Below, piece by piece: positions 12,380 to 23,495 of a stretch of 64,000 nucleotides of DNA (within the stretch, counting starts at the first letter, position 1; each line of letters starts with the position of its first letter). The translations under genes were made by a program, and so were the position numbers. Origin of the DNA: Plectrocnemia conspersa (taxonomy: Eukaryota > Arthropoda > Insecta > Trichoptera > Polycentropodidae); assembly GCA_009617715.1 (NCBI GenBank), contig VTFK01000188.1:558001-622000 (forward strand), in the 5' to 3' direction. The notes below the pieces were generated by a model. The model was not told where the DNA came from, did not search any database, and saw only the letters and a program-made list of their open reading frames with translations.

Positions 12380-13504
12380 TGATTTCCTAATTGCTGGGAT
12401 TAAACGCGACGCCTTTTCTTATCTGGAGAGATTTACAGTACCGTGCAAGTACTGCGCGCCGAGCGGCGTGTCGTTTCTTTTTATATCGTAGTATATGTAC
12501 GCTATTGTATTATTTACGACACTGTTGCTGCTAGGTAACAATTTACGAGCTTTCGCGCGTTTCAATCGCTTGTATGTCGCCGAACATATCGGTCAAACTA
12601 ACTGAAAACGAACCCCCGTTTGGACGCTCTTCGTTTTTGGCTCGAGGCGCGGGCTTCGAAAATAGTACAGCCGATGTGGAGCAGAAAGACCAATTTGAAC
12701 TATACTCGCGAACGGAGGTGTGTTCTGAGACGATGTCTGAAAACAGAAAAAAATCATTGTCTAAGTTTACTATTCACGTGACAGTCGCCTTCCAATATAT
12801 CATAGCTTTCAAAAGCTACAAGCGCATTGAAAATGTAAGCAAATTTCAAAACAAAATTTTAGGTTATTTATTTAAATGTTGTTAATGTTATTGTCGTTTA
12901 AAAGTGATCTGCGATTGACTTTGGCTATTGGATTAAAGATGGAAAATATTCAAATAAAAGCATTTTTCGCATGAGTTCACAATGAATGTATGTATAAATA
13001 AAAATAAAATATTTTGTGGTGAATACCGTTAAAAAACAATCAGAGTCTGATTTATATGAAGAGAGGCTCTAAACTATTCCACTTGTAAGGCCCCTCCAAG
13101 CCCCCCATTCTCACGAGTAGCGAAAATAGCAATTAAACAATAAAAAGGATAAAATTATTTTCTTGTTATCGGGGAACAAATTTAATCTAAAAATATTTAT
13201 TCACTTGTTTGTACATTTTATTTATTTAAATACATTATTGTTTCGCTCGTTTGCGCCTGACCAGTTTAAATTTTGAAACGTATTTATGATGCAAAAAAAA
13301 TATTTTTTTAAGTTATTATGTGTATTAATAAGATGATCATGACAGTATCACACTTTTAGATCCAACCTTATGTCGTAATAAACATATAGGTTAAAAAATA
13401 AAGAAGTTTTCTCCTGAACAGTTAATAGCCATTATTGTTCTCAATCGAATATTCGATTATTCGAATTATTCGTTCAATTTTTAACTATATGATATATTCA
13501 TGGT
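12380..13504. other. Intergenic, nothing supported
   Basis: No gene is supported. The 12574-12885 frame has no recognisable domain. 13438-13510 holds ATTCGATTATTCGAATTATT, also seen near 55018-55080, so it belongs to the surroundings of repeat R2. Confidence 0.4.
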
Positions 13505-13830
13505 TCATGATAATTCATGGTTCTTTATGTGCCCTTATTTTGTTTCGAAATGCGAGACAATCTTCTCAACAAAAAAATGCTTTTACGCATTCAAAAAACA
13601 TTTGTGAATAGAATGTTTATCTGCGTATCTACTATGACCGAAATTCGCAGAATTCGTTCATTGAACGAAACAAAATGTCGGAAAGGCGCACCATTATTAT
13701 CGTTTAGTGCTTATCTCAAAAACAAGTGTGCGTAGCAAATTTTTGTGGAATTCGTGTTACGTTTTTGTATTTATTATTACAAAATGCAAAGATTTTATTT
13801 TAGTCAATTCAATAATTCCATTTTCATTAT
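13505..13830 (+). repeat. Dispersed repeat family R2, copy B
   Basis: Closely parallel to 55797-56105: CCCTTATTTTGTTTCGAAAT, ATGCGAGAC, ACATTTGTGAATA, GTATCTACTATGACC, GCAGAATTCGTTCATTGAAC, AACGAAACAAAATGT and CAAAAACAAGTGTGCGTAGC. No intact reading frame or terminal repeat is visible. Confidence 0.75.
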
Positions 13831-13862
13831 ATTTTTAAAAAATCGTGAAAATATAAATAAAA

Positions 13863-15094
13863 AAGTGACTATGGTTGTTTAAAGTGTTTATTTTAAGTAT
13901 ATTTTTAATATTTAGTAGGCTCACCCTTAGCTATAATTACAGCTTCAACCCTTGATGGCATACTGTCAACTTAATGACTTCTTCTACATTGCATCTACAA
14001 TATTATTTTACATTTGCAATTGTATTGGACGATCTTTTATTTTTTTTTTAGTTTTAAAGATTTAGGTCTGGTGACTGTGTAGGACCTACACAGTCACCTT
14101 TTAGAATGACCTACACTGTAGGCCATTCTAAAAGCGTCAAACCTTTTGACACAAACTAACCCCTGATTTTTAGTGACGTATGACATGGAGCGTTTTCTTG
14201 TTGGAATCGGATGATAGCATGATCTGTGCTTGGAAATATTTTCCCGTAGGAATCCATTAAAGTGGATTCCAACATTGAAATATAAATGTCACTATTCATA
14301 CTACCCTCGCAAGTATACGAGTTTCCAACCCCTGCTGCTGCCATGCAACCCCAAACAATAACGCTTCCGCCACTATATTTGACTTTGGGTACTACGCAAT
14401 CAGCTAGATATTCTTATCCGACTCTTCGGCGCATGATACACCAGGGGTCGCAAAATCTAAAAAAATGTTTAAAAAAGTAGGATTATTTTTAAAATCATTG
14501 CTTTAGAAATTTTTGAATAAATTAGGTTTTCCACATTTTTTTATATTAACCAATTTTAGTTTAAAATTATCATAAAGTTGGATTCATCGAACCAAATGTC
14601 TAATCTTCAGATGTCCATTATCAGTGTTTTCGGGCACAATCTAACCTTCGAGTTTTATTTCTTTCTGAAAGCCACGGTTTGTGTAAGAGCTTTACAACCT
14701 CTGGGCTCCACATTGTTTTGCTTTCTTCTCACCGTCCGCGAAAAATGGATGGCCCTCCGCTTGCAGAGACTTCTGCATCCAGCTTTGAATACTTTTTCGG
14801 CGATTTTTAAGATCTTCCTGCGCAGTTGTCTTTCGTTTTCTTCCAGTTCTTGGCTTTGATTTGTTAAAACCACATTCTTTGAACCGCTTCAAAGTATTTT
14901 AGACAGCGTGTCGTGAATTATTATTGTTTTTACTAATTTTCAATATATTCAGTCGATAATATGCAATAAAATTATATTCGCTCTTATAGCTTCACTTCAG
15001 CATTTTTATGTGAAATTAAAAATAAATTATTAAATAAAAAAATTATAACGACAAATAAAGACCGAAATCACACAAAAGAACAAACCGGTCACTT
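13863..15094 (-). mobile_element. Degenerate Tc1-like DNA transposon
   Basis: The minus strand carries pieces of a Tc1/mariner-superfamily transposase in broken frames. An N-terminal helix-turn-helix with a GRPR-like basic motif (KPRTGRKRKTTAQED) lies at 14690-14895. A central block lies at 14156-14344 (GNSYTCEGSMNSDIYISMLE, then FQQENAPCHTS, the conserved catalytic-region motif). The C-terminus is near 13905-13970 (VDSMPSRVEAVIIAKGEPTK). Stops and frameshifts separate them, so the element is dead. Candidate terminal inverted repeats are GTGACTATGGTTGTTT at 13865 and, inverted, GTGACCGGTTTGTT at about 15081-15094. The exact ends are approximate. Confidence 0.8.
14071..14136. repeat. Two adjacent perfect palindromes inside the Tc1 remnant
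   Basis: GGTGACTGTGTAGG-A-CCTACACAGTCACC is followed at once by CTTTTAGAATG...CATTCTAAAAG enclosing CCTACACTGTAGG. The first uses the Tc1 sequence on both arms, indicating local inverted duplication after insertion. Confidence 0.7.
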
Positions 15095-17169
15095 AAGCGA
15101 GACTTAACAATTTGCCCTGCAATCTTTTATTGAGTGATAGCTATTGTGAGATATAGTGATATTATAGTTTATAGTTAATAAAATAGATGTCACTAATTTA
15201 CAGTCTGATTTCTGTTTGGTGTCTCACTACTTGCTTAGTATGTTTTGATTGTGTTTACCCTTTTATAACGCATTGGGCTAATGACTGTCATGTGCATCTT
15301 CAACAATAATAAAGTACGTGTTGCTGCTCTTATATTGTTATTACATAAAACAAATTTACGATCGTCACAATATTGAATTGACAAAAAAATAATTATTGAA
15401 TGACGTTATTGTATATTATAAAAAAAATATATTATGTTTTTGCTTACAGCTACGTATGTTTTTAGCAGAATGTATTATATAACTTACTACATTAACATTT
15501 TGACACACCCTAAAATTTTATATGGATTGTGAGAATTATGATTATTTGCACAAGATCAAGTTTTCTACATTACATTACAAAGATAATTTGTATAATAGAG
15601 CAGTACAATTCTTAGACTGACTATTTCCTGTAATTGATATCAATTTAAGCTTATGTCAAACAATTACATACTATCTACAATCTTTATTATCTAATATCAA
15701 ACGAAGACTCAATTTACCCGCAATTATAATACACAAGATATTGAGATTAAAGATTATTTAATAATATGCACTTCCTTCTCCTAATTTAAATATCAAATAT
15801 GATAAAAAATCAATTATTAGAAATCGTATTTGTTAGAGACAATCAAAATGGAATTTAATATATATAAGATTTTATAATTGCATAAGCTACATATATATAA
15901 ACATAGTTTAGTAGCATAATAATGGAAATTTTTTATAATCGAAAATTCAATCAAAAGAACATATTCTTTAGAATTGAATTAATGAAAATTATATTATTTT
16001 ACAACAATTAAATTACATATGACATTTTATTTACAGTTATTTGACTTCGGTTGTAATAATTATGATATTTTTAGTATAGTCCTAAGATTTATCTGATTTT
16101 ATCTCAAATAGGTAGTAATAAATTTATATTATGCAAATAGGTAGTAATAAATTTATATTATGCAAGCAACATTAATCTTTATTATCATTTGTCGTAGTAA
16201 AGAATTATATATGATATTATTATTATTAGTATTATTAGCTCAAGTGACTTATTTTATTGTATATTTTTATATAAATTATACTTAATATTTTAATTATATA
16301 TTAAATGTACCTTTATAGTAATTAATATGCAATTAACGAAAAGGGAAATTTTACTCTTATTGAAAAATTAAATAAGCTAAAAATACTATTTATAATAAAT
16401 ATTTCTTTCTTAAATTCGTATATAATACATATTACAGTTTTTTTTTAAATATTGTAAAATAGTAAAACTCAGTAGATACTAACAAATATCATATTTCCGG
16501 ATGCAAATTTCGACATTAAAAAACAGGTTTAAACCAATATTTGTTTTTGTTAATTTTATCAGTTGTTCGTTATTATTTATCGCTCTTTTGTTGTTGTTTG
16601 ACATTAGGTTTTTTCTATACCTTATACAATATTTCATTTAATACATATTATCATTTTTTATATTTTCGTAATCTCTAGAGCTATTGATTAATTACAGATT
16701 CGTCAATACAATTATAAAAATGCTATTTGTATCAAATAACATCATTCCAATTTTTTTATCAGACAATCTACAAAATATAAAATGAACAAGGTATTAGTTT
16801 TCAGATAAAAAAATAACAAACTTATACTGTAATGCCGCATAACTGAAAATAATTGCATTGTGTTTTATCGCATATAAAATAAAACGATTTTAATTTATAA
16901 TCGACGTATGGCATTATTATATAATATTGTAGGAAAACATTATATTACATTACAACAGGTAAGTGGTTCTTATTTTTATTAACAGTAGTGTTTTAGTTCA
17001 GGCAGACTACCATGAAACTAGTCGAAAACCGATCATCAAAGTCAGAATACCATCATGAAGCTTATTTGGCAGTGAAGCTAAGTAAATTCACTTCGCAATC
17101 CAAAACAATGATGCTAATATATAATAGGTAGTGCTACACATATTTCTGACTATGTGTTTTATTTCTTTG
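15095..17169. other. Very AT-rich intergenic region
   Basis: No gene is supported. 16105-16133 is repeated perfectly in tandem at 16134-16162 (29-bp unit starting CAAATAGGTAGTAATAAATT). The rest is low-complexity AT sequence. Confidence 0.5.
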
Positions 17170-17285
17170 CTATGTTTCATATGGCACTTGGATTTCAGAC
17201 TTTGTAGCTGGACCAGGTTTGACGTCGGTCTTTTTAGTATCATCTTGATCGGTACTCAGTGTAGCTTCGCTTTGTACAAATTCGT
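17170..17285 (-). CDS. Possible last exon of an unidentified gene
   Basis: On the minus strand an acceptor (CATATTTCAG|AC) at 17286/17285 opens 37 codons, EFVQSEATLSTDQDD...SEIQVPYET, and a TAG stop at 17172-17170. An AATAAA polyadenylation signal lies at 17163-17158, just past the stop. The segment is richer in G+C than its flanks and uses mixed codons, as coding exons do here. The peptide is acidic and low in hydrophobics, like a disordered C-terminal tail, and I do not recognise it. Upstream exons would be at higher coordinates; none is identified. A chance open stretch cannot be excluded. Confidence 0.35.
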
Positions 17286-18389
17286 CTGAAATATGTCCCA
17301 GCTTGAAAATGAAGTATTAGAAGAGTCAAAATCTGACAAGTCAAAGTTCGAGATGGAAGAAAGTCTGTGATTGCAAGTTCCAGATGGAAGTGTCGTGAGT
17401 ATGCCATTCTCGCGCTATATACATTTTTGGAGATAGGGGTAGTGTTTCACAATTTATTACTCTGGCCAATTCGATGCCTAGAGAGGAAGTGGGTTAGAAT
17501 ATGATATTGTCTATAACCTATCATATAGAAACACCCTTTTCGTAATGGTAATCATTTAAAAAGCTGCACTGAGTACCTGCTAAGCACATTCTAAAATCCG
17601 TATGTGACTAACATTTATATAGATCAGTGGTTCTTCACCGGTGAAAGCTGAAATTTAATTCCGCCTCATCTACACTCTTGTCTAGGACATATGAGAAACG
17701 CCAAGAACGAGAGTATGACACATTTTATTATTCTTGCAGCGTTCTCGTTCTCGTTCGTTCTCGGATCGGTATCGATATTTTGTGCCGGAGACAATGGGTT
17801 CTCTCACTCTCTTTCTAATTACTTCCTGGAATTCCCCGAACATCCGCCCTCTTTTCGTCTCACATTTCATTCGCAGCATAGTATCAAATGCTGCAGTCGC
17901 ATTGCAAACCAATTGTTGTGTTTTCTCAGTATTTCAGTATCTCTGTCAGACTCGTTTAGTAATCTTTTGTGTTTTTATTTAGACTGTATGTTGTTTATAA
18001 CATTAAAATTAATAACATCTTTATCAGGCGAGACATTTTTTATTAGTTAATCACTTTTTTATTATATGTGTGTTAATAAAATTTAATTATTGTATTTATT
18101 TCCAATCAATCTAAATTTTGTTTAGATTTTTTAATATCGTAATACCCCACTATGGATAAATTTGCTACGAAAACAAAATTCAGAACAAAGTATTAATAAT
18201 TGAGCGAGTACAAGTGGAAGCAAATGTTGATTATTTTTAAAATCAACACACAAATTTAAGGTTTTTCGGATTTTTTTATTAATTTACTTAGCTAATATAT
18301 ATAATTTTTACAGTAAACATACATATAATACATAATATGAACAGAAAATAAAAAAAAGACTTACTATTATAGTTTATTTCTTAATTTAC
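17286..18389. other. Non-coding; possible hAT end at 17626
   Basis: No gene is supported. CAGTGGTTCTTCACCGGTGA at about 17625 resembles the 5' terminus of hAT elements, but I could not find a matching right end. The frames at 17682-18050 have no recognisable domain. Confidence 0.3.
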
Positions 18390-19560
18390 GAAGGTGTATC
18401 TTTATTCCATTTAGGAAACCCGCTACATTTATATTTATGCGGATTGTCCTAGTAATATTATTTTACAAATTCACACCTCCATATTTAATTCCCCTGGCCG
18501 TACTCGCTTTCTTATACCTAACTATCCATAAAGTGTCACTATTTCTAGTATTAAATACATGAACATCTTTATTTCATATTAAATACCTATTAAAATTCTT
18601 TGGTAACATATTTTCTAACTTTTATATAAATACTCAAACATTCATATTCAATATTTCTTAAGCATTTAACCATTCCAATTTATCAATCATACTTCTACAA
18701 CTAGTAAATCTATTTTTATTTAAAACTACACTCATTGGCCTTTTTTGTAATTCTTGGAACATAATTTTATCTAATTTATTAAACATATCTAATATGGTTT
18801 CACAATAATTATAATGGGGCAATATGATACTATTGTAAATTATTTTTTTTTTGATTATATCTAACATATTTTTCATTCTGGATAATATAACTATTTTTCT
18901 ACTAATTTTTATTAATATGTAATTACAATGTTCTTTAAAATTTATTTTTTTATCTACAATTACTCCTAAATATTTTATATTATCTACTATTTCTATAATA
19001 GAGTTATCTATAACTATTTTTATATTATTATCTAATATTTTTTAATAATTAAAAAACATATATTTAGTTTTATTCTCATTTTATTTAAGTTCAATATTTT
19101 TAACCATATTTCTAATATACTTATTTCATTATTTAGATTATCTAGAACTTCTTTAATATTATCGCCTATGTAATATATTAGTGTCGTCCACAAACAGATG
19201 TATTTTACATTTTTTTATATTATTAATTAAATCATTAATATATAATATAAACAGCAATGGTCCCAATTTAAACCCCTGTGGTATATACGCATAATTTACT
19301 TTAACTTCTTGCTTTCTTTCTGTTAAATAATTATTAAACCATCTTAAAATTATTTCACCTATACCGATATTCTCTAATTTCTTTAATATTATTATTGTCT
19401 ATTGTCTCGAAAGCTCTCTTGAAATCCAAGAAAACTGCTCCAATGATTTTATTTGTATCCTTGGCTAACAACCAATCATTTATAACTACTTGTAATACAG
19501 TCTCAGTGAAACATTTTTCTCTGAATCCCGATTGTTGTTCACATAAAATGTTTTGAGAAA
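18390..19560 (-). mobile_element. Decayed LINE reverse transcriptase
   Basis: Reading the minus strand from 19560 down gives, in shifting frames, RT boxes of a non-LTR element: QQSGFREKCFTETVLQVVIN, then GAVFLDFKRAFETI, then LGPLLFILYINDLI, a FVDDT-like catalytic box, and at 18658-18876 a C-terminal thumb piece (KKKIIYNSIILPHYNYCETI). Stops and frameshifts are numerous, and the sequence is as AT-rich as the host. This is therefore an old insertion. It is a different family from the one at 3081. Confidence 0.75.
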
Positions 19561-19769
19561 TAATGAAATCCTTTAATTATTTGATTATTACTTCTTCTAT
19601 CAAATTTTATACACAAGGCATCATGTTAATTCGTATCATTTCCTCAACCTGTTTACTATTTTTTATGATTATGAATTTTATTATGATTTTCTGGTATGTG
19701 TTTATTTTTTTTAACCAATCGTATTTCATACAAAAGACAATCAAATCACTTTTGTTTGAAAGTTAGTAA

Positions 19770-20021
19770 ATTATTTAATAAATGCATACAGCTGTCTCTT
19801 GTGCTCATGGTCATGGCAAACTGCAGTGAATTTATTAATATATTTTAACGCCACGCACACATACACGTATACCTAGGTATGTATTATTTCCGCTAGTGAA
19901 TGTTAATCACCTATGATTGGGTAGAGCTATTATAAAACTAAGCAAGGACAGGTTCTGATATGTTATGTTATTGTATAACGTATAAAAGACTCAAGTCCTA
20001 ATTCCAGTTCATTTATTCGAT
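19770..20021. other. Intergenic, downstream of POLG2
   Basis: Nothing supported beyond the POLG2 polyadenylation signal that borders it. Confidence 0.4.
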
Positions 20022-20027
20022 TTCTAA
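20022..20027 (-). terminator. POLG2 polyadenylation signal
   Basis: AATAAA on the minus strand, 38 nt past the POLG2 stop codon. It supports the position of the gene's last exon. Confidence 0.6.
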
Positions 20028-20065
20028 GAATACAACATTCATAAGCATATGTAACAAAAAACATC

Positions 20066-23000
20066 TTAGATAGAACTGATGATATGCAACACATAAGCAG
20101 TCACGTTAGAAATGTGCACTTCCTCCTACAAAAATAATAAACATATGATTTAAATTTATATTTAAATAAATCAATATAAATAATTTATTTACTTCAAGAG
20201 ATGTGTCACGATTCCGAAGACCGATGATACCATTTTTAAGAGTGTTATCATTAACAACTAATGTGTATGGAATACCCCACTCATCATTTCTCTGGAACTG
20301 TGAAAAAACATGTTATCGAAATAAACATAATTATATTGTTCCATCACTTAAACGGTCTGCATATTGAGATTTTAGTCAACCCTAAAATGTTTTATGATGG
20401 CAAATATAGTCAGTTGAGCTGCCACTTGGGGTCAGTAAGTAGAACAAGATTGATCATCAAATAAGGCAACTCTAAAGTTATTTCTATAGCTGATTAAATG
20501 CATTTGCAGTAATATAAGTAATAAAGAGGCAAATTGTAGGTCAGATTTAATAAAATTTTAGCTGTTCAAACCCAAACCTAACCATTTTACCATTATATTC
20601 GTTATGATTTTAATAAGCAAACACATAAATATTATTGTTTATGGATACCATTTTGTTGCTGATCAATTTTAAATTTGTTTCACAACTATTTATTTTGAAC
20701 ACGTATAAATATTAAGCTGACTAAAGATGTGTTTACTTGCTGATAAAATTTAATTTGTTTGCTAACCACATATTGAGCCTGATATTTTTTCACTGCCAAC
20801 AAAAACACAGTATGATGTCTAAATGATTTAATAGCTAATTTTTCATGCTAACCCAATATTTAACTACTTCTCATTATATTTTTGTACAGACATCATTTCA
20901 GCTTTTTCAAACGAAGGAAGAAAAGTTGGCCAGTCAGTGGTTTTTTTAATATTTCTATTTAAATTAATGATACGCAATTTTTGGTTAAATTCAAGGGGAC
21001 CCTGATTAAAATCCACGTCAAAAGCAATAAAACTGTGTCTTCGCTGTCGTAATGGAAATGCTCGGTTATCTAGTGTTTATATTAAAAAACTTTTATAACA
21101 ATATTACAAATTACAATAAGTGAGAATCGAATGAAACATATCTAAACCTAATTTTGACCAAAGTAGTGCAAAAAACAATTATCCCTTTTCAGAAGTCAAA
21201 AATCCACGTCAAAAGCAATAAAATCGTGTCGTCGCCGTCGCAGTGGGAACACTTGTTACCGAGCGTTCGATGACGACGGCACGATTTAATTGCATTTGAC
21301 GTGGATTTTTGACTTCTGAGAAGTGATAATTGTTTTTGCGCTCTCCTATTGACCAAAATTCGGTTTGAATATACTTTAACCAATACTCTCATATCAGAAG
21401 TCCACGTCTATCATATTTTTAAAGCATAGTGTGATTTCGAAATACAGACAAACTATGGAGCAATATGTGAAGTCTGTCTGTTCTTCTTTTTCCGCTTATT
21501 TTCCCCCGAGAGTTCATTTGACTTAGTCTGTATTTTGGACTTGACCCAATAAAAGTTCTAAAACTATAATTAGTTTTAGAACTTTCAGTGGGTTAGGTTT
21601 GGGTTTGAACAGCAAATGGACGTTTCGCAATTGTTAAATTGAGTTTCATCAACATTTTTGAGCAGCGTATAATTTCACTAGCTTAAATTATATATCTACT
21701 GGTAAAAATATATTTGGACTACACTAGTGAAAATATAACCACCGAAAATTACACATTCACTGTAATATATTTATACATCGCATGTAAATAAATAACAATA
21801 ACTATGTAAATATAAATACGTATGGAAAAGTTGAAATCGTATAATTTTACTAGCAACTGCAAGATAAAGTATATTTTCACTGGTACAAATATATAAAAAC
21901 CAATGAAAATGTATTCCGATATATTTTCACTGAAATGACATATTTAACAAAATATTTTCGGGATAGATTCGACTGTTTTTTTTAGATTTTCTTTAATGGA
22001 TACCCGAGAGTTTCTTGTTTAGAATCAAGAATGTCATTTCAGCTTTTTCCAGCTTATTTTAACATTTCGATTTCATTAAGATTCATAGTATTTATTTAAC
22101 CCTTTAAACGCCAGTGACTTTTTAGTGAGTCACCTGTTATTTCTCATCACGCGTCAGGAACTGTTTCTAAAAATAAATAAATAATACTTAGCTTACTGAT
22201 AAATTAAGTTAGTACAATAATCTTTAAATAAGTAATTCGTAAACATGTTTTATAAAAATTATTTGTTTAAAAATAATAAACAAGTGACTCACCGATGAGT
22301 CGCTGGCGTTTAAGTGGTTAAATGACATGCATTTTTCTGGCCAAATTCAAGGGGAATGCCCCTACCTGCCCTCCCCAAATGATGTCCCTACTTTTGTATA
22401 TATAATTTTACCTGCATATCAACAGGAGACGAAATGGAGTCTAATAAAAGTAAAATCATAATTCCAGCTTTTTTGAATTTTTTACTTAAGTGTAATGCTA
22501 GTTGTGATAGTTCATCAACGAGTGTTTTATCTGAAAAGTATATACAAAATGATACTGTTTACATAAAAAGATAATCTATCGATTTTTTTAAATAAATACC
22601 TTCACATCGAACGGCAAAAGTACATTTATATGGTGCTATCTTTGTGTTGATCTTTAATTCTTGCGATTTTTGTGTTGAACATTCATTGAAAGCGTCAAAA
22701 TACAATCCTACTATAGCTGCTTCTAAAGTCAAGGTATTTGATATCATCATTATCTGTTCACAACTTTCAGTACCCTAAAATAAATTTAATTTAATACACA
22801 AAATTAAATATTACTTTTAAGATATGATAATTACATTGTTAAATGGAGAAATTGATAATGTTTCCAATGGCTGTTCACCCCAAGAATATTCTGCGCAAAT
22901 ATCAACTATAGATTTATTATCATCGGTTAAATGTATTTCGCCTAAGTGAAATCTTCCCGGAAACGATGAAATCTAAAATCGATGATTATGTATTTTATTT

Positions 23001-23483
23001 GATTTAGTATTAATACTCCTTATCAAATATTACCTTCTTCCACCATAACCTCCTTTGTCTTTGCCAATGCAAAAAATATTGCATAGCGTCATCTGAAGAT
23101 AAAAACAAAGTAGAAGATAAAATTGTTGCAGTTTCAAACTGAAAATATTTGCTTTCAGGTATGATACTTTGATCTTTGTTTAACTTATTTTTATTGTACA
23201 ATGTTGCTATACCGAACGGTAGCTTATTGCATAATTTTAAAACTGTGTTAAATGAATCACACAAAATTTTATCATTATATTCTACATTATTGTATACAAA
23301 GTAATGCACATCATTATTGCGATTTTTGACATTAGCGTTCATCCATTCGGTCTTGATATTTTCTTGAAGCAACGATCCCGAATGTCCCAATTGCAAATTG
23401 ACGACATTCTTTCTGTTCTTAGAAAGTATTGGATTAAAATAGGAATATTTACTAGCTAAGGCTAATATTTTTTCAATAGCCAT
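20066..23483 (-). CDS. POLG2: DNA polymerase gamma accessory subunit (mitochondrial), six exons
   Basis: Processivity subunit of the mitochondrial DNA polymerase; it binds the catalytic subunit and DNA and is built on a class II aminoacyl-tRNA-synthetase fold. Exons (minus): 23483-23034, 22972-22835, 22774-22600, 22530-22412, 20297-20193, 20125-20066, all with GT-AG borders and matching phases, giving 348 residues, close to the fly protein. Family marks: YFLHWQRQRRLWWKK near residues 135-150, FPGRFHLGEIHL, EYSWGEQPLE, and a C-terminal anticodon-binding-like domain from about residue 243 (APYKCTFAV, then NDEWGIPYTLVV, GIIGLRNRDTSL, EEVHISNVT). Exons 5 and 6 are too short for simple frame scans; they were found by reading beyond a 2.1 kb intron packed with repeats. 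The start ATG is 12 nt behind the GatC stop, in the same frame, so it must use the GatC transcript or an internal start site. Confidence 0.9.
21150..21375. repeat. Large fold-back inside R1 copy 2
   Basis: Arms such as TTTTCAGAAGTCAAAAATCC and GGATTTTTGACTTCTGAG are inverted around about 21260. It is the same structure as at 9893-10115. The apex differs (GCCGTCGCAGTGGG against CGATGACGACGGC), so the copies have diverged. Confidence 0.8.
22100..22317. mobile_element. piggyBac-type MITE with TTAA target duplication
   Basis: TTAA at 22096-22099 and 22318-22321 flank a 218-bp unit. Its ends are inverted: CCCTTTAAACGCCAG on the left and CTGGCGTTTAAGTGG on the right. The inverted similarity continues inwards through GTGAGTCAC on the left and GTGACTCAC on the right. 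There is no coding capacity. TTAA duplication with a CCC start is the hallmark of piggyBac insertion. Confidence 0.85.
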
Positions 23484-23495
23484 ATGTGATTAAAT

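Larger units (their letters stand above)
20880..22395 (+). repeat. Dispersed repeat family R1, copy 2, in POLG2 intron 4
   Basis: Parallels 9600-11590 block by block (AAAAATCCACGTCAAAAGCA, GACAAACTATG, GGTTAGGTTTGGGTTTGAAC, CACTAGTGAAAATATAACC, GGGATAGATTCGA). It fills most of intron 4 of POLG2, antisense to that gene's sense strand. A small TTAA-flanked MITE has landed in it at 22100-22317. Confidence 0.75.

Noticed and set aside
12574..12885. 103-codon plus frame
   Set aside because: No start context, domain or splice support; composition drifts to AT-rich spacer.
17682..18050. Overlapping frames on both strands (76, 119, 82 codons)
   Set aside because: No recognisable domain in any; low-complexity CGTTCT/GAGAAC repeats keep them open.
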